This document shows positions 1-6,773 of a DNA stretch of 11,221 nt, in pieces. Each line of letters opens with the position of its first letter. Positions within the stretch are counted from its first letter, which is position 1. Source of the DNA: RH-AL1 sp964235705 (GTDB taxonomy: Bacteria > Pseudomonadota > Alphaproteobacteria > Rhizobiales > Beijerinckiaceae); assembly GCA_964235705.1 (NCBI GenBank), contig CAXSDP010000101.1:1-11221 (forward strand), in the 5' to 3' direction. Under the pieces are notes generated by a model that was not told the DNA's origin, searched no databases, and was given only the letters and a program-made list of their open reading frames with translations. The position numbers and the translations under genes are program-made.

Positions 1-52
1 AAAAGAGGCGACCGTCGCCATGTCGGCGACGCTCAGGAACGGCTCTAACTGG

Positions 53-73
53 CCGATTGCGTTGAAGAACTCG
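53..73 (+). repeat. Left terminal inverted repeat of the IS1182-type element
   Basis: Matches the reverse complement of 1552-1572 at 19 of 21 positions. The shared part is CCGATT, two mismatches, then GTTGAAGAACTCG. It lies about 70 bp beyond the transposase stop codon, where the transposase-distal end is expected. Confidence 0.75.
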
Positions 74-140
74 CTGATGGTGCGACGGCGAGTGGCGGCT
101 GAAGTTGAAGGTTGATCTTTGAGAGGCTGTCATTGGCCCC

Positions 141-1492
141 TCAGGCTGGCATCAATCCTGGCATCGGGATGAGCTTGGCCATCTTCCGGAGGTTCTGGGC
201 TGTGGCTGCCAGGTGGAACTCATCACGGGCGCCGTTCGGCCCTCGTAGCCGCAGCCGATCCAGCTTCAGAATGCGCTTGAGACGCGCAAACAGCATCTCG
301 ACCTTCTTCCTCTGTCGCTTCGAGACTTGGCCTTCCTCGCTCTTCATGATGTCGCGCGCCATGGTGCGGGCACCCTCGTGGATTGAGCGTGGGACCTGGC
401 GGGCCGGCTCGTGCGGCGTGCACCTCGCCTTCAGAGCGCATGCTTCGCAGTCGAACTTGCTGGCTCGGTAAAGAAGGGTAGCGCCGTCGTTGACCAGCGT
501 GCCCTTGGTGGTCAGCATCTTGCCTGCCGGACAGAAGTAGACATCGCCTTCGCGATCGTAGGTGAAGTCGCTGCGCGAGAAGGTGCCATCGCGTCGGGCC
601 GACTTGTCGAATACCGGGATGTGCGGCTCGATCCCACGTTCGTGCACCAGCCAGGCCAGTATCTCGGCCGAGCCATAACCTGTGTCGGCGGCAAGCCGCG
701 CCGGATAAAGATTGAAGTGATCCTGGGCCCGCTCGATCATGCGCTTCGCGGCCGTGACTTCGGCTTGGCGGATCGCGGTCGTCGCCTCGACGTCCACAAT
801 GATCGCGTGGTCGAGATCGATGAGGTCGTTCGTCTCGTAGGCAAAGGTGGCCAAGCCACCATCGGCTCCCGTCCACCGCGCGGCCGGATCGGCCGGCGAG
901 ATGAACTTCGGCATCACCGGCGTCGCAGCACCGAAGGCTGCATCGTCGAGAACCGCCAGATACTCCTCGACCGCCCGACGGCTCGTCTCTGGCGGCGTCC
1001 ACTCGGTCGCTTCCACCCCCTTCTGCCGACTGGCATCGGCCTTGATCAGGCTGCCATCGACCGCGAAGCCTCGCCGCCAACAAGCCCCTCCTCGATGCAG
1101 CGAGCCAGAACCGTTTCGAACACGCGACGCAGCAGATCGCTGTCGCGAAAGCGACCATGGCGGTTCTTCGAGAAGGTCGAGTGGTCCGGGACATCGCCGT
1201 CGAGGCCCAGTCGGCAGAACCAGCGATAAGCCAGGTTCAGGTGGACCTCGTCGCACAGGCGCCGCTCAGAACGGATGCCGAAGCAGTAGCCGACGATCAG
1301 CATGCGGATCATCAGTTCGGGATCGACCGATGGGCGACCCGTCGTGCTGTAGAAGGGTGCCAGCTCGCGCCGCAGGTCGGACAGGTCGACGAACCGGTCG
1401 ATGGAGCGAAGAAGATGGCTCGCGGGAACATGCCGCTCCAGCGAGAACTCGTAGAACAGCGCTGCTTGGTCGACTTGCCGCGGTCCCATCAT
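141..1492 (-). pseudogene. IS1182-family DDE transposase, split by a one-base frameshift
   Basis: Catalyses cut and insertion of its own element. The reading starts at ATG 1490-1492, preceded by an AGGGG ribosome-binding sequence. The first ~140 codons form a DUF772-like N-terminal domain (GRPSVDPELMIRMLIVGYCFG, then the DHSTFSKNR motif). At about 1068-1072 the frame breaks; re-reading one base restores the expected GEGFAVDGSLIKAD, and the reading then runs to the TGA at 141. The second part holds the likely DDE residues: Asp in AVDGSLI, Asp in AADTGYGS, Glu in KVEMLFARLK. It also has a Cys cluster (CEACALKARC). Joined length is about 450 residues, normal for the family. No A-rich slippery sequence is visible at the break, so a disabling deletion is more likely than programmed frameshifting. 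Confidence 0.85.
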
Positions 1493-1502
1493 GTCTTGCG
1501 CC

Positions 1503-1518
1503 CCTGTCTCTTGACAGG
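1503..1518 (-). promoter_or_regulatory. Leader hairpin overlapping the transposase ribosome-binding site
   Basis: Perfect 6-bp inverted repeat: on the minus strand CCTGTC, loop AAGA, GACAGG. The second arm runs straight into GG, so the AGGGG Shine-Dalgarno sequence 8 bases before the transposase ATG is partly in the stem. In other IS elements (IS10, for example), leader structures mask the start site when transcription enters from outside. A similar role here is inference from position only. Confidence 0.45.
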
Positions 1519-1551
1519 ATTGAATCAGTGAAGACTGCTCCGTTCAACTGC

Positions 1552-1572
1552 CGAGTTCTTCAACAGAATCGG
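1552..1572 (-). repeat. Right terminal inverted repeat of the IS1182-type element
   Basis: Partner of 53-73, 19 of 21 bases identical on opposite strands. It lies upstream of the transposase start and marks where the flavin monooxygenase reading is lost. Confidence 0.75.
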
Positions 1573-1573
1573 C

Positions 1574-1828
1574 GGTGGTCGAGCATCGGCGCCCGTCGAC
1601 GTAGATGGCCCGGGTTTGCGGGTGGAAGGCTTCCGCCGCGAGACGCTCGAACAGGCCCAGGCGACGGAGGACCTGCTGCGCGAACGGCTGGACGTAGATG
1701 CCCGACCCCGCCGTGCGGGCTACGGGATCGCGCTCGTGCACCCGCACGCTCCAGCCGGCCTGCGCCAGGGCGGCAGCGGCGGCGAGGCCGGCGAACCCGG
1801 CCCCGACGATCTCCGCGCGGCGGCTCAT
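1574..1828 (-). pseudogene. FAD-dependent monooxygenase, N-terminal fragment cut by the IS
   Basis: The first ~85 codons of a class A flavin monooxygenase (UbiH / PHBH-like fold), which would use NAD(P)H and O2 to hydroxylate an aromatic or similar substrate. Visible are the dinucleotide-binding GAGFAGLAAAAALAQAG motif near residue 10, the acidic end of the second strand (VHERDP), a GSGIYVQP segment contacting the flavin, and the typical RRLGLFERLA helix. The reading reaches VDGRR and then enters the IS inverted repeat; the FAD/substrate domain is gone. The ATG at 1826-1828 overlaps the stop codon of the upstream MFS gene as ATGA, which indicates translational coupling in one operon. The pairing suggests uptake and oxidation of the same compound, but the substrate cannot be told. 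No continuation is recognisable left of the IS. Confidence 0.85.
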
Positions 1829-3090
1829 CCCGTCACCGCCGCGCCCAGCAGCGCGTTCTCCGCCGCGGCGAGGGCGGCGGTCGCCTCCAGCGTCCGCCCC
1901 GCCGTGACCGGCCCGACGAGTGCGATGGCGACGATGGAGGCGAGCAGGAGGCCGTCGCTGACCATGAACAAGGCCAACCGTCCCTGCAGGACCGAGAAGA
2001 TGCCGAACACCATCAGCAGGGTGATGCCGCCGGCACGGCCCCACGCGGATCCGAAGCCCATGGCGGTCGTGCGGATGGCGGTCGGGTACAGCTCTGGCGT
2101 ATAGGTGTAGATCGTGGTCGAGCCGCTGCCGAGGAAGAAGGCGCTGAACCAGGCGAAGCCCATGATGCCGGCAGGCGTGCCGCTGAAGCCGAACAGCGTG
2201 CCCGACACGGCGACGCCGGCGAAGCACCCTATCAGCCAAGGCTTGCGGCCGAGGCGGTCGAGGACGTAGCCAGACAGGACGTAGCCGGGGATGAAGCCGG
2301 AGAAGATGACGACGGAGAACTGCGTCGAGCGCACGATGGACAGCCCCTCGTTGGCCAGCAGGGTCGGCAGCACGGTGAGGAACGTGTAGAGCACGCCGTA
2401 CTCGGTGAACCACGCCAGCCACAGCGCCAGCGTCAGCGGGAGCAACGGGCGAGCTACGATGTCGCGTCGCCGCGCCGCCAGTGCCGGCGGCGGCGCGGCG
2501 ATCGGGACGACCGGCGGCAGGGCGCCGCCACGGGCGACGCGCCGCTCGATCGCGTCCACGACCGCCTCGGCCTCCGCCGCGCGCCCCCGGCTCAGCAGCC
2601 AGCGCGGGCTTTCCGGCAGGACCGACCGCATGGCGCCGATCAGCAGCGCGAACGGCGCCGTCAGCGCCAGCGTCCAGCGCCAGCCGAGGTGGGGCATGAA
2701 CACGAGGGCCCACACCGGTGACAGGGCCAGCCCAAAGGCGAAGAAGCCCATCATCCAGCCGTTGAAGCGGCCGCGCAGGCGGGACGGCCACAGCTTCGCC
2801 AGGTAGGGCGGCACGACGCAGGACTCCATGCCCACGAACAGCCAAGTGAAGAAGTTCAGCGTGGCGAACGTCCCAATCCCACCCGACAGGGCACGGGAGG
2901 CGGAGAAGAGCGAGTAGAGACCGAGGCTCCACGTCATGACCGCCTTGCGGCCGAAACGATCGGCGAGGAAGCCGACGAGGAGCGAACCGACGAGGTAGCC
3001 GGCCAACCCGATGGCGGCCGTGACGCCGAGCGCGGAGGTCTTCAAGCCCCATTCCACGCGCAAACTGGCGAAGGCGAAACCCGTCACCAC
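1825..3090 (-). pseudogene. MFS (sugar-porter/AAHS-like) transporter lacking its N-terminus
   Basis: Inner-membrane proton-coupled solute transporter, about 421 codons from the first possible GTG at 3090. Family motifs are clear: GFLADRFGRK between helices 2 and 3 (about residue 40), PESPRWLLSRG before the central loop (about residue 160), the repeated DRLGRKP motif in the second half, and YTPELYPTAIRTTAMGFGSAWGR. The recognisable part begins inside the first transmembrane helix (VTGFAFASLR). The cytoplasmic N-terminus and the conserved FDGFD-type start of helix 1 are absent, and upstream DNA immediately belongs to a divergent regulator fragment. Only about 11 helices remain, so correct folding is doubtful. 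Its stop overlaps the monooxygenase start. Substrate unknown; aromatic acids are plausible from the neighbour only. Confidence 0.8.
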
Positions 3091-3125
3091 CGGAAGCCTT
3101 CGACCTGGAGCAGCGCGTGGTGACG
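3082..3125. repeat. 9-bp inverted repeat at the MFS/GntR junction
   Basis: CGTCACCAC (3082-3090) and GTGGTGACG (3117-3125) are perfect inverted copies separated by 26 bp. Each arm also encodes the first codons (V-V-T) of the two truncated head-to-head genes. It could mark a rearrangement breakpoint, be a chance match, or be the remains of an operator. Confidence 0.5.
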
Positions 3126-3575
3126 CGCTGGGCGGCCCTGCGCCGCACGGAGGCGCAGCTCGCCGGCATCGACGCTGAGCGGGCCTGCTTCGAGCGACAT
3201 GAGACGGCCGGTGATACGGAGGCGATGAACGAGAGCAATGGGCGCTTCCACGCGCTGATCGCGGCGGCCTGCGGCAACGGGCTCATCGAGCGCGCCTACC
3301 TGCAGGTACTGGCCTTGAGTTCGCGCGTCGCCTCGCTCGCCTACAACCCGGATTACTTCACCTCCCGCTCCGCTTACCGCGCGCACATGGACACGGTCTT
3401 GGACGAACACCGAGCCATCGTCGCGGCGCTGCGCGACGGCGATGCCGCCAGGGCGGAAGCGCTCGGCCGGTCCCACGCCCACCTAGCCCGCAGTCGCATC
3501 ATCGACGTGCTGACGCGCGGCGCAAGCGGTGTCCTGGACGTCAAGTTGGAGCCAGCCACCGACGGTGAAGGGTGA
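3093..3575 (+). pseudogene. GntR-family regulator, C-terminal FCD domain only
   Basis: Effector-binding half of a FadR/VanR-type transcription regulator. The all-helical FCD domain is recognisable from about 3120: AERACFERHETAGD, then NGRFHALIAAACGN, then EHRAIVAALRDGDAARAEALGRSHAHL. The His residues in RFH, DEHR and SHAHL correspond to the family's usual ligand or metal positions. The N-terminal winged-helix DNA-binding domain (about 70-90 residues) is missing, and the reading runs backward without a proper start into the MFS gene. The first in-frame GTG is at 3117. It lies divergent from the MFS/monooxygenase operon, the normal place for its local regulator, so it probably once controlled that operon. 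It cannot bind DNA as it stands. Confidence 0.82.
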
Positions 3576-3696
3576 AAGGGTATCTCGTTCGTGCGCCCAT
3601 GACGGCCATCCCTGCTATCTGACACTCCGACTGTAAGCGGATGATCCCACTGGCACCCCGCTGCTGAGGCGTCCACGCTTGATGTTGGCGATCGCG

Positions 3697-4620
3697 TCAT
3701 GCGTCGAGCAGGCGCTCGCTCAACGTCCACAGCCGCTCCGCCGATGCGGAATCGATCGCGTGAGAGGTTACCTCGGCCGGGATGCAGTCGGCGGTGAGCT
3801 GCCGCAATTCGTCGTCCACCGGCGAGACGTCGTTGTCCTTGAGGTAAACGCCGCCGATGCCGGTCAGCAGCGGGTTGGCCGCCGCGAACACGACCGTGCT
3901 GGCGCCTTGGCTCGGCGTCTTCTTGCCCACCACGGGGTCGATGATCGACCGGCCGTCCTCGTCGATCAGTCCCATGCGCCTGAGCGCCTCCGCGCCGGCC
4001 GAACTGTTGAGCTTGGTGCCCACGACGACGCCCGGATGGACGGCGTAGCCGCGGATGCCGTCGGCGGCCCAGCGCCGATCCAGCTCGACCGCGAACAGCA
4101 CGTTGGCCAGCTTGGATTGAGCGTAGGCGGCGCGCCCGTCGTAGCCGGCGGTGAAGTGCGGGTCGTCCCAGCGGATGCGGCCGAAGCACTGAGCGCCGGA
4201 GGAGACGTTGACCACGCGAGCGCCGTTCGCGGCGCGCAGCGCAGGGACGAGCGCCAGGGTCAGCTGGAAATGGCCGAGGTGGTTGGTCGCGAACTGCGTC
4301 TCGTACCCGCGCCCATCCCGCTCCGGGCCGCCGGAGGCACCGGCGCCGTTCACCAAGACGTGGAGCGGACGGCCGCCTTCCAGCCAGCGCGCGGCGGAAC
4401 CCGCGACCGACGCGGGATCGACGAGGTCGAGTTGGCCGACCTCGACGCGTTCGACTCCGGCGAGCGCCGCAGCGGCGCGCTGCGGATCGCGCGCGCCGAC
4501 GGTGATGGTTGCGCCCGCCCTGGTCAGCGCGCGGGTGACCTCCAGGTCGATGCCGGCGAGAACGTCATCGGCCGTGGCGGCGGCCGCGAAGGGCGTGCCG
4601 ATCGGGTGCTGCTTGATCAT
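3697..4620 (-). pseudogene. Short-chain dehydrogenase lacking the glycine-rich cofactor motif
   Basis: An uninterrupted 307-codon reading of the SDR superfamily (retinol-dehydrogenase-like subgroup), which would be a cytoplasmic NAD(P)-dependent oxidoreductase. Start ATG 4618-4620 (MIKQHPIGTPFAAAATADDV); I see no strong Shine-Dalgarno sequence. The catalytic half is present: VSSGAQ serine and YAQSK Tyr/Lys, and PGVV after the active site. The N-terminal Rossmann beta1-loop (TGxxxGIG), expected right after AGIDL, is absent: the protein goes from AGIDL to EVTRALTRAGATITVGARDP. That is a gap of about 15-16 residues compared with the family, without loss of frame. The usual NNAG motif reads NGAG. 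Cofactor binding, and so catalysis, should be lost. It follows the other SDR gene by 53 bp on the same strand, probably one operon. Confidence 0.82.
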
Positions 4621-4673
4621 GAGGTGATGTCCATTGTCCGGCGATGGCGCTTGGCGACGGGTCGACCGGCCGC

Positions 4674-5416
4674 TCAGCCTGTCCCGGCGAGCGCGACGGC
4701 GTCGGCGCCGGCCGGCAGCCGCATCGGGCATGACGGGTCGGTCGCCGCGCGCCACACCGCCTCCGCCACGTCGGACGCGTGCGTGACGGGGCCGTTCCCC
4801 TGCCAACCCGCGAACACGCGCCGCACGAGGTCGGCGTAGGCGTCGGGGAAGCGGTCGCCCATCCGGGCGCGGGCGTTGTCGCCGAAGCGGGTGTCCGGCG
4901 CGCGCGCCGGCAGCACCAGGCGCACGCGCACGCCGAACGGCTCCAGCTCCAGCGCGAGCGACTTGGTAAAGGCGTTCACCGCCGCCTTGGTCGCGGTGTA
5001 GACGGACAAGAGCGGCAGCGGCTTCATCGTCACGGTGGACGTCACATTGACCACCACGCCCGCCCGGTGCTCCCGGAACTGCGGCAACACGGCTCGCGTC
5101 ATCGCGATGGTGCCGAGCGTGTTGGTGGCGAACAGCTCGCGTGCGGCCGTCGTCGGCGTGCCCTCCAGCGCGTTGAGCCAGCCGATACCGGCGTTGTTGA
5201 CCAGCACGTCGAGCGGCCCGGCCCCGGCCAAGGTGCGGCCGATGCTGGCCGCGTCGGCGACGTCGAGGGCGAGCACGCGCAGGCGCGGGATGCCGGCAGC
5301 ACGTCGGCGCGCGGCCGGCGCATGGTGGCGACCACCAACCAGCCACGGTCGAGGAAGAGGCGGGCGGTGTCCAGGCCGAAGCCGGACGAGCAGCCGGTGA
5401 TGAGGACGGTGGGCAT
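4674..5416 (-). pseudogene. SDR-family oxidoreductase with a one-base frameshift
   Basis: Classical SDR of about 247 residues if the frame is repaired, predicted to be a cytoplasmic NAD(P)-dependent alcohol/ketone oxidoreductase. The N-terminal frame starts at ATG 5414-5416, with GAGG about 7 bases upstream, and gives MPTVLITGCSSGFG (cofactor motif TGxxxGxG) through VVATMRRPRADVLPAS. The rest is in another frame: RLRVLALDVADAASI, LVNNAG, the VTSTVTM serine, and YTATK with catalytic Tyr and Lys, ending at the stop at 4674. The break is in a GGG run at 5287-5289. One extra base there would read LPASPRLRVLALDV, so a single-base deletion in a homopolymer is the simplest explanation. It is divergent from the AraC gene, the usual arrangement for a regulator and its target. 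Confidence 0.85.
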
Positions 5417-5462
5417 TGAAACCTCGCAGCGTGTTCGGCATCGCTGAACTAGGCCGCCGCGC

Positions 5463-5509
5463 CCGGACCGGCTATCGTCGTGCGTCCGGTTCTGATTGGC
5501 GAGCGTCCG
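5463..5509. promoter_or_regulatory. Candidate AraC operator between the SDR and AraC genes
   Basis: In the divergent intergenic region, GCGTCCG occurs twice in direct orientation (5482-5488 and 5503-5509), 21 bp apart start to start, which is two helical turns. An inverted pair CCGGAC (5463-5468) / GTCCGG (5484-5489) overlaps the first copy. AraC-family proteins often bind such helically phased direct repeats. The assignment rests on position and spacing only. Confidence 0.35.
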
Positions 5510-5526
5510 AAATCCCCGATTCCATC

Positions 5527-6426
5527 ATCGACCCCCTGGCCGAGATCGTCACCCTGCTGCAGCCGGCCGCCACGCTGTCCAAGGTCGTCGGCGGCGCGGG
5601 TCGCTGGCGCCTACGCCGCCGGGATGCGGGGCGGCCGTTCTACTGCGCCGTGCTGCACGGGTGCTGCCGGCTGGCCGCCGCCGGGCACGAGCCGGTCGCG
5701 CTCGCGGGGGGCGACTTCGTGCTGATCCCCGCGGCGCACGACTTCACGGTGTCGAGCGCCGCGTCGCCGCCAGGGGATGGCGACGCCGAGCCGGTCGTGC
5801 TGGCGGGCGGCGAGGTCAGGCTCGGCGATCGCGACGGGGCGGTGGACGTGCTGATGCTCGTCGGCCACTGCGCCTTCGGCTCGCCGGACGCGGCCCTGCT
5901 CGTCGCGCTGCTCCCGCGGCTCGTCCACGTCCGCGGCGAGGCGCGGCTCGCCACGCTGGTCGGGCTGGTGGGCGAGGAGTCGCGGTGCAGGCGGCCGGCG
6001 CGCGACGTGGTGCTCGCCCGGCTACTGGAGGTGTTGCTCATCGAGGCGTTGCGCTCGACAGCCAAGACCGGGGCGTCGCCGGGCTTGCTGCGCGCGCTCG
6101 CCGACCCCAGGCTGGCGGCCGCGATCCGGCGCATGCACGAGCGGCCCGGCCACCCCTGGAGCGTGGCGGCGCTGGCCGGGGAGGCGGCCATGTCGCGCTC
6201 GACCTTCTTCGCCCGCTTCCGCCGCACGGTGGGCACCGCGCCGATGGACTACCTGCTGACCTAGCGCATGGCGCTGGCGCAGGACCTTCTCCGGCGCAAC
6301 CGGGGCGGCGTCCTCGAGGTGGCGACGCGCGTCGGCTACGGCTCGGCGAGCACGTTCAGCGTCGCCTTCGCCCGTCACGTCGGGGTTCCACCCGGCCAGT
6401 ACGCGCGGGAATGGGCGCAGCGCTGA
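5527..6426 (+). pseudogene. AraC-family regulator with an internal amber codon
   Basis: Transcription regulator with an N-terminal cupin-like sensor domain (DPLAEIVTLLQP onward, with the GDFVLIP segment) and a C-terminal double helix-turn-helix. Helix-turn-helix 1 is intact (WSVAALAGEAAMSRSTFFARFRR). The reading then meets TAG at 6262-6264, exactly where the family has the conserved Trp of the linker (YLLTWRMALA), a one-base change from TGG. Past the stop, the second HTH continues in the same frame (MALAQDLLRRN, VGYGSASTFSVAFARHVG) to TGA at 6424-6426. The start is unclear: homology begins near 5530, but the codon before is ATC rather than ATG, and the nearest upstream in-frame starts are GTG 5431 and TTG 5416. 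It is divergent from the SDR genes, its presumed targets. Without the second HTH, DNA binding should be weak or absent. Confidence 0.85.
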
Positions 6427-6773
6427 CACGCCGGCAGTCAGAACGGCGCGATCCTGGCAACTGACATGCCGTAGGCTCTCGTTCAGGCACGATAATAGGA
6501 CCGACCGGCAACCAACGTCCGCTCGTGTGTAGAGCATGCGCGAGAGCGGACGAGCAGCAATCGGCCAAGTTAGACCGATCGATGGCTTCGTCCCCATCTC
6601 AGTCGAGAGAACCACTAACGCGCGTACTCCGAAGCGGAGATTCGGCGTCGGTGCAGTCGCTTGCCGGTGTTCTTCACGTCGCCGCAACTCTCGACTGGCT
6701 CAAGCGATGTTGCGCCTCAGAATCCTCCGCTATCGGCGACTGGGTTTATGGAGCATTTGGCAAGCTTGGATGG
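6427..6773. other. Stretch without a recognisable gene
   Basis: I see no reading frame with family resemblance here. The notable structure is the inverted repeat at 6516-6552, listed separately. The region lies between the ends of the AraC gene and the convergent RpiR gene. Confidence 0.6.
6516..6552. repeat. Perfect 9-bp inverted repeat
   Basis: CGTCCGCTC (6516-6524) and GAGCGGACG (6544-6552) are perfect inverted copies around a 19-base loop that contains the 6-base palindrome GCATGC. No T-run follows on either strand, so it is not a standard intrinsic terminator, though it sits between two convergent genes. It could be a bidirectional terminator-like hairpin or a remnant of a mobile element. 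Confidence 0.45.

Larger units (their letters stand above)
52..1573 (-). mobile_element. IS1182-type insertion sequence, frameshifted
   Basis: About 1.5 kb, bounded by imperfect terminal inverted repeats and carrying one transposase reading on the minus strand with about 80 bp of leader and about 90 bp of trailer. Size, single-gene layout and transposase type fit the IS1182 family (established knowledge). The ends are defined by near-identical 21-base repeats at 53-73 and 1552-1572; one more matching base on each side gives 52 and 1573. I see no target duplication: the 12 bases outside each end differ. The right end cuts a flavin monooxygenase gene, but the bases left of 52 do not read as the rest of that gene, so this is not a simple two-sided insertion. 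The transposase is frameshifted, so the copy is probably not autonomous. Confidence 0.8.

Noticed and set aside
847..2721. Very long plus-strand open reading frame (624 codons) across the IS and the MFS gene
   Set aside because: Low-complexity Arg/Gly/Ala-rich translation with no family resemblance, lying antisense to clearly recognisable transposase and transporter genes. It is a shadow of high-GC coding sequence.
1544..3286. 580-codon minus-strand reading that seems to fuse the MFS region to the monooxygenase
   Set aside because: Only the last ~85 codons (monooxygenase N-terminus) are real. The preceding part is the wrong frame of the MFS gene.
3620..3665. GTAAGCGGATGATCCCACTGG as a possible transposon terminal repeat
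   Set aside because: It recalls ends of some insertion sequences, but I found no inverted partner in the window and no adjoining transposase.
3576..3696. Possible terminator between the convergent GntR fragment and SDR gene
   Set aside because: No convincing stem followed by a T-run on either strand.
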